Source: Marinobacter azerbaijanicus (GTDB lineage: Bacteria > Pseudomonadota > Gammaproteobacteria > Pseudomonadales > Oleiphilaceae). Taken from it: a stretch of DNA of 64,000 nucleotides. The notes under the pieces were generated by a model. That model worked only from the letters and a program-made list of their open reading frames with translations, searched no databases and was not told where the DNA came from. The translations under genes were made by a program, and so were the position numbers. The stretch's first letter is position 1; the number at the start of each line of letters is the position of its first letter. Positions 10,346-20,069 of this stretch are shown here, in pieces. The stretch covers positions 1 through 64,000 of the forward strand of contig NZ_JASSVS010000002.1 in the NCBI RefSeq assembly GCF_030250645.1. The letters are read 5' to 3'.

Positions 10346-10541
10346 TCTGACTCTTCCCGCAAATGCCGACAAAACGCTAGACTAGTGCCCCGATTGGCTA
10401 CCCCACTCGATACAGCTGCCGGATAGAACCGGAAGAATCAGCTGACGCACCCGGCATCCGGAACCCCGGATAAGGCCGATGGTCGGTGCAGGCTTACTTT
10501 GCCGGCACCGGGAACTGGTTTCAATATCAAAGGATAACCCC

Positions 10542-13022
10542 ATGGCTGCTTTCATCCAGAAACTGTTCAGAACTCGCAAAGCAACGACACCCTCTCCTGC
10601 TGCAGTTCAACAGGGACCAACGCCTGAAGATCAGGAAAAGTTGAACAGACAGGATGACAGGCGCGAGCAGCAAGTCAGCATTCTTGAATCCAACCCCTCC
10701 GGCGAGCAGCTTGAAGACCTTGCAACCGCTGGCATGACCGCCAACATCCGCATCAAGGCTGCCGAAACACTGGCGGATAAGGCGGCGCTGCAGCGAGTCC
10801 AGAAACTCGCGAAGGGCAAGGACAAGGGGGTGTACCAGACTGTTCGCCAGAAGCTCCAGCAGATTCGAGACGAAGAGGAGCAGCAGCAGAAACTGGCGGA
10901 AACCATACAGACACTGGTTGGCAATGCCACCGATCAGGCTCGAAGCGAGGATACGAAACTGTTCGAGGCCCGGCTGGAGGCCCTGTTGCAGAAATGGAGC
11001 GAGGTTGAGGCGCAAGCCTCCCAGGAACAGACCACCGAATTCCTGCAGGCCGTCCATCAGTGCCGCGAACGCCTCCACGAGATGCAGGCCGAGCAGGAAC
11101 GGCTCAGACAACAGCAGGAACAATTGAACCAGCGAGCGGAAACCCTGTCGCTGCTGGAAAGCACCCTTGATGAACTGAAACAGCAGGATCCGGATCTGGA
11201 ACCCTCATTGGCTTCCCTGGACGCACTGCAAAAAACCCAGGAAAACCGCTGGTTGGAAGCCACCCGCGACACTCAGGTGGCCCGGCAGGAACAGAAGGCC
11301 TACGAGAACCTGATGCAGTCGCTGCGGGCCTACATATCCGCCGTAAAGCGCCTCGGCCAGCACCGGGAAGAGATCACAGCCTTACAGAACCCGGTCGAAA
11401 ATGAATCCGACGACCAGGCATCCGCCAGCAAAGCCAAGGAGTTGGTAGAAGCGGTCGACTGGCCGAAAGACTTCCGCCGCCCGTCCATGCTGGACGCCCT
11501 GTATCGCTTGGCCGGCAAGCCCCGCCCTGCAAAAGTCGAAAAAGCGGACACGGCCGAACAGAAGCAGCTGGCTGACACGCTGCAGCAGACCCTGAGCAAG
11601 CTGGAAGCTGCCCTGGAAGCCAAGCAGCTGAAAGAGTCGCGCCAGCTTTTCAAGGCCGCCCAGCAGCAGCTCAAGGGACTGGACCATCGCCACAGCAAAC
11701 CACTGCAGCCCCGAATTCACCTGCTCGGCGGCCAGCTCCGCGAACTGACGGACTGGCAGGGGTTTGCCACTCGCCCGAAACAGATTTCCCTGTGTGAACA
11801 GATGGAATACCTGGCAGACCAGCCCATAGAGCCGGAAGCCAAAGCTGAACGGATCAAAGAACTGCAGAACGAATGGCGCGAGCTTGGAGGCTCCTCGGAC
11901 CGCGACTTGTGGTCACGGTTCAAGCAGGCCTCGGACCTGGCCTATGAGCCCTGCAAGGCTTACTTCTCTGCAAAGTCCGGCCTGAAGAAGGCCAACCTGG
12001 AGACCCGGAAAACGATCTGCGAACAACTGAGCACCTTCCTTGAGAATGCCGACTGGCAAACCATCGACTGGAAAGCAGCAGAACGCATCCACCAGACCGC
12101 CAGAGAAGAATGGAAAGAAGCCTGGCCAGTGGAGTTCCGCGACAACCGGCCGGTACAAAAGCAGTTCGACGATCTGCTCAAGCAGCTTGAGGCTCCCCTG
12201 AACGAAGAACGCAAAAAGAATGAAGCGCTCAAACAGGGAATCGTTGAGCGTGCGGAAGCGCTGATCGATTATGAGCCCCTTGGTGAGGCCATGAATCAGG
12301 CCAAAGCGCTGCAAAACGAGTGGACCAGCATCGGCATCACCCGCCATCGCGAAGACAGGAAACTCTGGCAGGCATTTCGCAAGGCCTGCGACCAGATTTT
12401 TGCACGCCGGGACGCCCATAAAAATGAGCAGGAACAACTCACCCGGGAGGCCGATGAAAAAGCCGGGCCGGTGCTTACTGCCAGCCAATCTGTTGCCATA
12501 GATACCGGCGTGGAGCATCTGGAAACTGCCCTGAGAGAACTGAATGCGCTCAAGAGCGAACCTCTCTCAGCCGGGGTACGGGAGCAGGTCAGCAACGAAC
12601 GCAACCGGCTTTCCGGGCTTATTTCCAACCGCAAGCTGCAGGAGCAGATTGAAACCTGGAAGCGGTGGATCGCAGCCAGGGGTACAAGCGCCCTGGACAG
12701 CAACGCATTGCCCGGCCACTGGGCCGAACTGGCCAGGAATGTGGGGCAACCGGATCCTACGGAGCTGGTTATCCGGGCAGAGATACTGGCGGAGGTTCCT
12801 TCCCCCGACGAAGACAAGGGACGTCGTATGGAGATTCAGGTACAACGCCTGGCAGAGGGAATGGGCAACGCTGCCGGCGCTAACGACAAGTCACAGCAAC
12901 TTGAAATGCTGGTTGCAAACTGGTGCGTGGCACAACCGGTGGATGTGGTGAGCGAGCCTCTGGCCCACCGGCTGGGCCAGGCACTCGAGGCTGTGCTGGG
13001 TGGAGGGAATCAGCCCCGCTGA
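10542..13022 (+). CDS. DUF349 domain-containing protein
   Basis: An 826-residue, highly charged, mostly helical protein with several DUF349 repeats, seen as W-x-x-x-G-x-x(6)-LW-x-x-F-K/R-x-A-x-D motifs (for example around WRELGGSSDRDLWSRF and WTSIGITRHREDRKLW). Long coiled-coil stretches rich in Q and E fill residues 30-330. No enzyme motif is visible, and the cellular role in proteobacteria is not established. ATG 10542 is chosen because AAAGGA sits about seven bases upstream and the protein then starts MAAFIQKLF. Its transcript appears to end at a terminator inside the next, convergent gene. Confidence 0.85.
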   Translation: MAAFIQKLFRTRKATTPSPAAVQQGPTPEDQEKLNRQDDRREQQVSILESNPSGEQLEDLATAGMTANIRIKAAETLADKAALQRVQKLAKGKDKGVYQTVRQKLQQIRDEEEQQQKLAETIQTLVGNATDQARSEDTKLFEARLEALLQKWSEVEAQASQEQTTEFLQAVHQCRERLHEMQAEQERLRQQQEQLNQRAETLSLLESTLDELKQQDPDLEPSLASLDALQKTQENRWLEATRDTQVARQEQKAYENLMQSLRAYISAVKRLGQHREEITALQNPVENESDDQASASKAKELVEAVDWPKDFRRPSMLDALYRLAGKPRPAKVEKADTAEQKQLADTLQQTLSKLEAALEAKQLKESRQLFKAAQQQLKGLDHRHSKPLQPRIHLLGGQLRELTDWQGFATRPKQISLCEQMEYLADQPIEPEAKAERIKELQNEWRELGGSSDRDLWSRFKQASDLAYEPCKAYFSAKSGLKKANLETRKTICEQLSTFLENADWQTIDWKAAERIHQTAREEWKEAWPVEFRDNRPVQKQFDDLLKQLEAPLNEERKKNEALKQGIVERAEALIDYEPLGEAMNQAKALQNEWTSIGITRHREDRKLWQAFRKACDQIFARRDAHKNEQEQLTREADEKAGPVLTASQSVAIDTGVEHLETALRELNALKSEPLSAGVREQVSNERNRLSGLISNRKLQEQIETWKRWIAARGTSALDSNALPGHWAELARNVGQPDPTELVIRAEILAEVPSPDEDKGRRMEIQVQRLAEGMGNAAGANDKSQQLEMLVANWCVAQPVDVVSEPLAHRLGQALEAVLGGGNQPR

Positions 13023-13029
13023 TGGCCAT

Positions 13030-13293
13030 TTAATCTCGCTGATGGCTCTTCACAAACTCCCTGGCCGTTTTAACAGCGGTCAGGGAGTTTTTTTTCATGG
13101 TCTCGAGTTCTCCGTCGGCGAGGTAGAACATCATATCGACGCTGTGCCGGTAATACTTGGCGGGTAGCCGGTTCAGCGCCACGCACATCACATCCTCCAG
13201 ATAGTCCTGGCTATCACTGGCTTCCCTCGTTTCCTCAATGGCTTCCGCTACCAAGGGCTCATAAAAGTTGTCGATAGCATCTCTCAGGGACAT
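13030..13293 (-). CDS. ComFB family protein
   Basis: An 87-residue protein matching the late-competence ComFB family: [20 protein letters not shown] in the middle, with acidic flanks. Cyanobacterial ComFB-type proteins have been linked to cyclic-di-nucleotide binding; the role in this organism is unknown. It is convergent with the DUF349 gene, 7 bases stop to stop. Its codons at 13055-13095 also form a strong intrinsic terminator for the opposite strand, giving the residues KKNSLTAV. Confidence 0.8.
   Translation of the reverse strand: MSLRDAIDNFYEPLVAEAIEETREASDSQDYLEDVMCVALNRLPAKYYRHSVDMMFYLADGELETMKKNSLTAVKTAREFVKSHQRD
13055..13095 (+). terminator. intrinsic terminator of the DUF349 gene inside comFB
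   Basis: A 13-pair stem (13055-13067 with 13077-13089, one G-U pair) with AACTCCCTG and CAGGGAGTT at its base is followed by a run of eight T (13088-13095). It is oriented to stop plus-strand transcription 33 bases after the DUF349 stop codon, and it lies wholly within the coding sequence of the convergent ComFB gene. Confidence 0.8.
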
Positions 13294-13483
13294 CGGCTTA
13301 CTCCTGCTAATAATTTGGATACCTGTCTACACCATAGAAGCCGCGACAGGAATTGTCATGACCGGCATGAGCAGTTTCGCCAATGGGATTGGCAGCGCAC
13401 GTCATTACGCACCAGGGGCGCAAACCGCTATGGTTAGCCACTGGAACACAATTCCCGAGTCAAAGACCAACAGAGGACAGGAA

Positions 13484-14692
13484 ATGACCACCGAAGCCTA
13501 TATCTTCGATGCCGTACGCACGCCACGGGGTCGCGGCAAGAAAGACGGTTCCCTGCACAGTGTCAAACCCATCACGCTGCTGACCACCGTACTCAAGGCT
13601 CTGCAGGAGAGAAACACCCTGGATACCGCCCAGGTTGACGACATCGTTATGGGCTGTGTTACTGCGGTTGGCGACCAGGGAGCCGATATTGCCAAAACGG
13701 CCGCCCTGGCCGCGGACTGGGATGAGGTGGTGGCGGGAGTCACCCTCAACCGTTTCTGCGCATCCGGCCTCGAAGCCGTCAACCTGGCGGCCATGAAAGT
13801 CCGCTCCGGCTGGGAAGACCTGGTGGTCGCTGGTGGCGTTGAGGCCATGTCCCGCGTACCCATGGGCTCCGATGGTGGTGCCTGGGCCACCGACCCCGCC
13901 ACCAACCTGCATACCGGCTTCATGCCCCAGGGTATCGGGGCCGACCTGATCGCCACCCTGGAGGGCTTCAGCCGGGAAGACGTGGACGGATTTGCCGTCA
14001 GATCCCAGCAGAAGGCGGCCAACGCCTGGGAAAAGGGCTATTTTGCCAGATCCATCGTTCCCATCACCGACCAGAACGGTGTGTTGATCCTGGACCGTGA
14101 TGAACATGTACGCGGCAACACCACGGTTGAATCGCTGTCTGGCCTCAAACCCTCTTTTCAGATGATGGGCGAAATGGGCTTTGACGGTGTCGCCCGGGAA
14201 AAATACCACTACGTGGAGAAGATCAATCACGTACACCACGCCGGCAACTCCTCCGGCATCGTGGACGGCGCAACCGCAATGCTGATTGGCAGCGAAGCGA
14301 AGGGCAAGGCCATGGGGCTGACGCCCCGGGCCCGCATCCTCGCAACAGCGGTCACCAGCACCGATCCCACCATCATGTTGACCGGCCCTGCCCCCGCCGC
14401 TCGCAAGGCTCTGGAGAAGGCCGGCATGACGGCGGACCAGATAGACCTGTTTGAGGTTAACGAAGCTTTTGCATCCGTGGTGATGCGGTTCCAGAGGGAG
14501 CTGTCGGTTCCCGACGAGAAGGTAAACGTCAACGGCGGCGCCATTGCCATGGGCCACCCCCTGGGCGCCACCGGCGCCATGATTCTGGGCACCCTGCTCG
14601 ACGAACTGGAGCGGAGAGAGCTGCGCTACGGCCTGGCCACCCTGTGTGTGGGTGGCGGCATGGGTATTGCCACCATTATCGAGCGCGTCTGA
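13484..14692 (+). CDS. fadI: acetyl-CoA C-acyltransferase (thiolase)
   Basis: Thiolase for the last step of fatty-acid beta-oxidation. The 402 residues include the acylated cysteine in [10 protein letters not shown] (near 90), the NEAFA motif (about 330), [15 protein letters not shown] and the second active-site cysteine in CVGGGMG near the C-terminus. ATG 13484 ([16 protein letters not shown]) has AGAGGACAGGA upstream and gives the usual family N-terminus. It lies 32 bases before the multifunctional hydratase/dehydrogenase gene, so the two probably form one operon. The fadI symbol is by analogy with the fadIJ arrangement. Confidence 0.85.
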   Translation: MTTEAYIFDAVRTPRGRGKKDGSLHSVKPITLLTTVLKALQERNTLDTAQVDDIVMGCVTAVGDQGADIAKTAALAADWDEVVAGVTLNRFCASGLEAVNLAAMKVRSGWEDLVVAGGVEAMSRVPMGSDGGAWATDPATNLHTGFMPQGIGADLIATLEGFSREDVDGFAVRSQQKAANAWEKGYFARSIVPITDQNGVLILDRDEHVRGNTTVESLSGLKPSFQMMGEMGFDGVAREKYHYVEKINHVHHAGNSSGIVDGATAMLIGSEAKGKAMGLTPRARILATAVTSTDPTIMLTGPAPAARKALEKAGMTADQIDLFEVNEAFASVVMRFQRELSVPDEKVNVNGGAIAMGHPLGATGAMILGTLLDELERRELRYGLATLCVGGGMGIATIIERV

Positions 14693-14724
14693 GCCGACCA
14701 ATGATTCTGAGAGGAGAACCGAAT

Positions 14725-16875
14725 ATGAGCGCCATTCACTACGACCTGGGGTCAGACCAGATCCTGACCCTGACTATCGACATGCCCGGCCAGTCCGCCA
14801 ATACCATGAACGCTGATTTCCGCGCAGCGATGACTGAGACCGTGGGCAAAGTCAGAAATGACATCGACAACATCCGCGGCATCATCGTTACCTCCGCCAA
14901 GAAAACCTTCTTCGCCGGCGGCGATCTGAAAGAGCTTTTCGGAGTGACCCGCGAAGATGCCGGTGCCTTTGAAGACATGGTCAACGGCATGAAGGCCGAA
15001 ATGCGGGCCCTGGAAACCACCGGAAAGCCCACCGTGGCGGCCATCAACGGCTCGGCACTGGGCGGCGGCCTGGAGATCTGTCTGGCCTGCCATCACCGGG
15101 TGGTGATGGACGACGACCGGATCCAGCTCGGACTGCCTGAAGTTACCCTCGGCCTTCTGCCCGGTGGCGGCGGCACCCAGCGCCTGCCCCGGATGATTGG
15201 CCTCGAGGCCGCCTTCCCCTACCTGATGGAAGGCAAGAAAGTAAATCCGAAAGCCGCGCTCAAAGCCGGCATTGTGGATGAACTGGCGTCGTCCCCGGAC
15301 GAGTTGATGGCAAAGGCCCGGGCCTTTATTGATGCCAATCCGAAAAGCCAGCAGCCCTGGGACCGGAAAGGCTTCAAATTCCCTGGTGGCGCGCCCCATC
15401 ATCCGGCGATGGCGCAAAAGCTCGCCATTGCCCCGGCGATGCTCAAGCAGAAAACCAAGGGCTGTTATCCCGCACCGGAACGCATCCTGTCGGCTGCGGT
15501 GGAAGGCGCCCAGGTGGATTTCGACAACGGCAGCCTGATTGAAACCCGCTATTTCACGGAACTGACCACCGGCCAGGTCGCCAAGAACATGACCGGCACC
15601 TTCTGGTTCCAGCTCAACGCCGTGAACGCCGGCGAAAGTCGCCCCGCAGGCGTGGAGAAGGAAACCTTCCGCAAGGTGGGGGTTCTTGGCGCCGGCATGA
15701 TGGGCGCAGGCATCGCCTTTTCCACCGCTACCCGTGGCATCGACGTGGTGCTCAAGGACGTGTCCTCGGAAAATGCCGAGAAAGGCAAAGCCTACTCGGA
15801 AAAACTGCTGGCAAAGAAAGTCAGCCGCGGCCGCATGACCGAAGAGCAGAAAACCGAGGTGCTGAACCGCATCAAGGCCACAGGCTCCGCCGACGATCTC
15901 GAAGGCTGTGACCTGGTCATCGAAGCCGTCTTCGAAGACAGCGAACTGAAAGCGAAAGTGACCCGGGAAGCGGAAGCCAGGCTGGTGAAAAACGGCATCT
16001 TTGCCTCCAACACCTCCACCATTCCCATTACACAACTGGCGGAGGCCTCAAGCGCACCGGACAACTTCATTGGCCTGCATTTCTTCTCGCCGGTGGACAA
16101 GATGCAACTGGTGGAAATCATCGTGGGCGCAAAAACGTCCGATGAGACCCTTGCCCGTGCCTTTGACTATGTTCAGCAGATTGGAAAGATTCCCATTGTG
16201 GTGAACGACAGTCGTGGGTTCTTCACTTCCCGCGTGTTCGGCACCTTTGTGAACGAAGGCATCGCCATGCTGGGCGAAGGCATTCATCCTTCCAGCATCG
16301 AAAATGCCGGTGTTCTGGCCGGTATGCCGGTGGGCCCCCTGGCGATCTCGGATGAAGTCAGCATGACATTGATGCAGCACATCCGTGACCAGAGCAAAAA
16401 AGACACCGAAGCCGCGGGCAAAACCTGGAACGCTCATCCTGCCGAGGCGGTTATCGATCAGATGGTTGATAGCCACAATCGCAAAGGCAAAGCCGCCGGC
16501 GCCGGATTTTACGAGTACCCGGAATCGGGCAGGAAATACCTGTGGCCGGAACTGGAGAAGCTGTTCGTGGACCAGGAAAAAGCCCGGAGCACTGAGCTTC
16601 AGGAGCTGAAAGACCGCATCCTGTTCATCCAGGCCATCGAAACGGTCCGATGCCTGGAAGAAGGCGTGCTACGCACGGTTGAGGATGCCAATATCGGCAG
16701 TATTTTCGGTATCGGCTATGCGCCCTGGACGGGCGGCGCCATCCAGTTCATCAACCAGTACGGTGTGAGAGCCTTCGCAGAACGGGCAAAAAGCCTTGCC
16801 GAGCGATTTGGTGAGCGGTTCAATCCGCCGGCCATGCTACTGGACAAAGCGGAAGCCAATACACCCTTCAGCTAA
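14725..16875 (+). CDS. fadJ: fatty oxidation multifunctional protein (enoyl-CoA hydratase / 3-hydroxyacyl-CoA dehydrogenase)
   Basis: A 716-residue fusion. The N-terminal crotonase domain (about 1-190) has an oxyanion-hole region FFAGGDLKEL, GSALGGGLEI and glutamate-bearing LPEVTLGLLPGGGGTQRLPR. After a linker, a Rossmann NAD-binding motif VGVLGAGMMGAGIAF begins near 316, followed by HFFSPVDKMQLVEII, the catalytic-histidine region of hydroxyacyl-CoA dehydrogenases, and two C-terminal dehydrogenase domains. With the upstream thiolase it would complete a beta-oxidation cycle. GAGAGGAGA lies eight bases before ATG 14725. The fadJ name is by analogy; fadB-like naming is possible. Confidence 0.88.
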   Translation: MSAIHYDLGSDQILTLTIDMPGQSANTMNADFRAAMTETVGKVRNDIDNIRGIIVTSAKKTFFAGGDLKELFGVTREDAGAFEDMVNGMKAEMRALETTGKPTVAAINGSALGGGLEICLACHHRVVMDDDRIQLGLPEVTLGLLPGGGGTQRLPRMIGLEAAFPYLMEGKKVNPKAALKAGIVDELASSPDELMAKARAFIDANPKSQQPWDRKGFKFPGGAPHHPAMAQKLAIAPAMLKQKTKGCYPAPERILSAAVEGAQVDFDNGSLIETRYFTELTTGQVAKNMTGTFWFQLNAVNAGESRPAGVEKETFRKVGVLGAGMMGAGIAFSTATRGIDVVLKDVSSENAEKGKAYSEKLLAKKVSRGRMTEEQKTEVLNRIKATGSADDLEGCDLVIEAVFEDSELKAKVTREAEARLVKNGIFASNTSTIPITQLAEASSAPDNFIGLHFFSPVDKMQLVEIIVGAKTSDETLARAFDYVQQIGKIPIVVNDSRGFFTSRVFGTFVNEGIAMLGEGIHPSSIENAGVLAGMPVGPLAISDEVSMTLMQHIRDQSKKDTEAAGKTWNAHPAEAVIDQMVDSHNRKGKAAGAGFYEYPESGRKYLWPELEKLFVDQEKARSTELQELKDRILFIQAIETVRCLEEGVLRTVEDANIGSIFGIGYAPWTGGAIQFINQYGVRAFAERAKSLAERFGERFNPPAMLLDKAEANTPFS

Positions 16876-16882
16876 CCCACTC

Positions 16883-16919
16883 CATCCTTGCCGGAGACGC
16901 GTGTTCTCCGGCAAGGATG
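16883..16919. repeat. perfect 15-bp inverted repeat after fadJ
   Basis: CATCCTTGCCGGAGA (16883-16897) and its exact complement (16905-16919) flank a 7-base loop, seven bases after the fadJ stop. There is no T run, so it is not a classical intrinsic terminator; an mRNA 3'-end stabilising hairpin is the simplest reading. The rest of 16876-17155 shows no gene. Confidence 0.7.
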
Positions 16920-17155
16920 ACTGCCCCGCCTGAGCGTATCTCTGCTTACGAACCTGACTACTTCATGGACAGATTGTCACGAACCGATACTTTAACGCTA
17001 TGGCAACCAGACCTGCGCTTGCCTACAATAAAATCATGAGCCAACTCGGCGATATCCGAAAAGTGTATGACCTTTCACCAGCGGTTGCTTCAGCTGAGCC
17101 CCGTATCGCCATTCACCGTCAGGTAACCAAGCTTATGAGCATCGCGGAACGATTT

Positions 17156-19309
17156 ATGAACCGTTACAGCAACCCGTGGAAGGGGGGCAAGGCCGGCAGA
17201 CAGGCAGCCATCCTGACACTGATGCTGGCTCTCGCCCTGCCAGCATCGGCGAAAGTGGAGACAGACAAGGTCTACGATCCGGTCTCCCCGACGGTGGAAC
17301 AGGCCCGGGCAAACATCCTGATCGCGCGCCAGCTGCAGTTTACCCACTTCCGGGATATGAGCATCAACGACTCCCTGTCCGGAGACGTCTTCGATGCTTA
17401 CCTGGAATACCTTGATGGCCAGCGTATCTACCTGACCAAAAAAGACATCGAGAATTTCAGTGCCGTTCGCATGGGCCTGGGTTCGGCACTGAAAACCGGG
17501 CAGCTGCAACCCGGCTTCGACATCTACAACCTGGTGCAACAGCGGATCATCCAGCGCCTTGAGTTTGCACTGAGCCTGATTGACAAGGGCGTCGGGAACC
17601 TCAATTTTGAAGCCGAGGAGAGCATTCTGCTTGATCGCTCCGAGGCGGACTGGGAAGCAGACACCGACGCACTGGACGCACTGTGGGTGAAGCGGCTCAA
17701 AAACGCGGTTCTGGCACAGCGCCTCAACGGCACCGATGATGAAGCGATCGAGGAAGCCCTGCGCCGTCGATACGAAGGCCAGCTCAAACGGGTCTACCAG
17801 GCCCGCAGCGAAGACGCTTTCCAGGCTTACATGAATGCGTTTGCCGGCATGTGGGACCCACACACATCCTATTTCTCACCGCGAACGTCCGAGAATTTCA
17901 ACATCAACATGAGCCTTTCCCTGGAAGGCATTGGCGCCGTGTTGCAGTCAGACAATGAATACACAAAGGTCGTGCGCCTGGTGCCCGGCGGTCCAGCCGC
18001 CAAACAGGGGCAACTGGAACCAGCGGACCGCATTGTCTCGGTCAAACAGGAAGATGAAGAGAAAGCCGTAAATGTCATCGGCTGGCGTCTTGACGAGGTC
18101 GTGGACCTGATCCGTGGCCCCCGTGAATCCACGGTAACCCTGGAAGTCATTCCCGCCGATGCACCGGATGAAACCGTCACCGAAACCATTGCCATCAAAC
18201 GGGACAATGTGAAGCTGGAAGAGCAGAGCGCCAGCAAGGAAGTGATCAAATTTGACAGGAATAATGAGACATTCCAGATCGGTGTGATCCACATTCCCAC
18301 CTTCTATGCAGATTTCAAGGCGATGCAGGAAGGGGACCCGAACTACAAGAGCACCACGCGTGACGTCCGCAAGCTGATCGACGAACTCAAGGCGGAAGGC
18401 GTTGACGGTGTGGTCATGGACCTTCGCAACAATGGTGGTGGCGCGCTTCACGAAGCCAACGATCTGGTAGGCCTGTTCATCGAGAAGGGCCCGACCGTCC
18501 AGATCCGCAACTCCAACAACGATGTGCAGGTGCTTAACGACGAAGACCCCTCAGTTGCCTACGACGGCCCACTGGTGGTTCTGGTCAATCGCATGAGCGC
18601 GTCTGCTTCAGAGATCTTCGCTGGCGCCATACAGGACTATGGCAGGGGGCTGGTGGTCGGTTCGCAGACCTTCGGCAAGGGTACCGTGCAGGCTGTGCGC
18701 CCGCTGAACCATGGCCAGTTGAAGATCACCCAGAGCAAGTTTTACCGGGTTTCCGGCGGGTCCACGCAGCACAAAGGCGTGATTCCCGACATCGAGATTC
18801 CGTCCCGGGTTGATAAGACCCGTATTGGCGAAGACGCACTGGATCACGCCCTCCCCTGGGACCAGATCGAAGCCGTGCCCCATACCCGCTACTTTGACTT
18901 CAGCGGCGTCATTGATGAACTGCGCACACGCCACGACAACCGGTTTAAAGACCACCCGGAGTTCCAGTTGCTGAAGAAAGAAATTGAATTCCTCAAACAG
19001 CAGCGTGAGCAGACGACTGTCAGTCTCAACCTTGAAGACCGCAAGGAATATCAGTCACAGATTGAGAGCACGCGCCTGAGCATTGCCAATGCCCGCCGGG
19101 AAATTCACGGCGGCGAGCCATTTGACACCCTGGATGAACTGGACGAATGGCAGGACCAGCAGGCCGCTGACCTGGACAGCACGGACGAGGAACTGGACTT
19201 CATTGTCCATGAGGGCGGTAACATAATGGCGGACATGCTGGAGCTGGATCAACGCATGGCATCCATAATGAATCTCAAACAGATAACCGCTCAGGCCCAG
19301 GCGCGCTGA
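17156..19309 (+). CDS. prc: carboxyl-terminal (tail-specific) protease Prc
   Basis: Periplasmic serine protease that trims C-termini and degrades tagged or misfolded envelope proteins. From the start at 17156 the protein is 717 residues with a signal peptide ending ALALPASA. A long N-terminal helical region is followed by a PDZ domain (around VLQSDNEYTKVVRLVPGGPA) and an S41 protease domain. The Ser/Lys pair is visible in MSASASEIFAGA and QTFGKGTVQ. A C-terminal DUF3340-like helical region follows. The open frame continues upstream to 17000, and ATG 17135 is a possible alternative, but only the later starts give a clean signal peptide. Confidence 0.9.
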   Translation: MNRYSNPWKGGKAGRQAAILTLMLALALPASAKVETDKVYDPVSPTVEQARANILIARQLQFTHFRDMSINDSLSGDVFDAYLEYLDGQRIYLTKKDIENFSAVRMGLGSALKTGQLQPGFDIYNLVQQRIIQRLEFALSLIDKGVGNLNFEAEESILLDRSEADWEADTDALDALWVKRLKNAVLAQRLNGTDDEAIEEALRRRYEGQLKRVYQARSEDAFQAYMNAFAGMWDPHTSYFSPRTSENFNINMSLSLEGIGAVLQSDNEYTKVVRLVPGGPAAKQGQLEPADRIVSVKQEDEEKAVNVIGWRLDEVVDLIRGPRESTVTLEVIPADAPDETVTETIAIKRDNVKLEEQSASKEVIKFDRNNETFQIGVIHIPTFYADFKAMQEGDPNYKSTTRDVRKLIDELKAEGVDGVVMDLRNNGGGALHEANDLVGLFIEKGPTVQIRNSNNDVQVLNDEDPSVAYDGPLVVLVNRMSASASEIFAGAIQDYGRGLVVGSQTFGKGTVQAVRPLNHGQLKITQSKFYRVSGGSTQHKGVIPDIEIPSRVDKTRIGEDALDHALPWDQIEAVPHTRYFDFSGVIDELRTRHDNRFKDHPEFQLLKKEIEFLKQQREQTTVSLNLEDRKEYQSQIESTRLSIANARREIHGGEPFDTLDELDEWQDQQAADLDSTDEELDFIVHEGGNIMADMLELDQRMASIMNLKQITAQAQAR

Positions 19310-19343
19310 GCGGATCAAATCCATTGATGAACGGGCGTTAGCC

Positions 19344-20069
19344 ATGGCTGACAAGGAAGAAGACCGGAACCGGGCACGCCTGCTTGAAGGCATGTTGATG
19401 GATGCCATGCATGCCATGAGATCCATGGAAGAGGTCGAGCAGGTTCAGGGCCCCGAGGAAGGCCGCGGTGAAGCCCGGGAATCCGAGTCCCTCATTAACC
19501 GTATTGCGGGGTTTACCGGGTCAGCCCTGCGCTTTGCCGCCAGATCCACAGATACCTCCCTGAAAGTCGGCCGTGCGCTGATGAACTCCCAGGACCAGTT
19601 GCGCACCATGCTGGTAGCTGGCAATTCCCTCCGGGATATCCGTGAAGTGGCCGGTCTGACCCTGTCGGAAATGAGCGAAGCCCTGAACCTGAAAGACAAA
19701 TCGGTCCTGGAAGCCATTGAAAATGGCACCAGCACCCTGTCCTTTGAACTGATCCTGCGCCTGGCCGCCCTGATCGCCCGCAACGACCCTATCCCGTTCA
19801 TCCTTCGCACCACCCGTAATTACAACCCGGAAGTCTGGCGAGTGCTCAACGACTGGGGTGTCGGCCGGCTGCCGCTTCAGTTCGAGAGGGAACGCCAGTT
19901 TATCAATATCTTCCGCAGCCACGATGACGCCCGCACACTCTCCGACGAGGGCTTCCAGAAGGTTCTGGAATTCACTCGCCAGAGTTTTGAAATGTCACTG
20001 CACTTTATAGAAGAACAGGAAAAGGAAGTGGCGCAGCTGCGGGCAAAAAAGGACGACTCAGTCGAATAG
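19344..20069 (+). CDS. helix-turn-helix domain protein
   Basis: A 241-residue protein with a Xre-like helix-turn-helix around residues 95-140 ([20 protein letters not shown], followed by [20 protein letters not shown]). N- and C-terminal parts are charged and helical, with no other domain recognised. It begins 34 bases after prc and may be co-transcribed with it. It could be a transcription regulator or a DNA-binding structural factor; targets are unknown. Its end overlaps the convergent mtnA gene by 12 bases. Confidence 0.75.
   Translation: MADKEEDRNRARLLEGMLMDAMHAMRSMEEVEQVQGPEEGRGEARESESLINRIAGFTGSALRFAARSTDTSLKVGRALMNSQDQLRTMLVAGNSLRDIREVAGLTLSEMSEALNLKDKSVLEAIENGTSTLSFELILRLAALIARNDPIPFILRTTRNYNPEVWRVLNDWGVGRLPLQFERERQFINIFRSHDDARTLSDEGFQKVLEFTRQSFEMSLHFIEEQEKEVAQLRAKKDDSVE

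Noticed and set aside
13460-16035. Long minus-strand open frames opposite the thiolase and hydratase/dehydrogenase genes
   Set aside because: They mirror well-supported genes with intact motifs on the plus strand and have no domain or ribosome-site support.
16883-16919. Intrinsic terminator after fadJ
   Set aside because: The stem is perfect but is followed by ACTGCCCC rather than a T run, so it is listed only as an inverted repeat.
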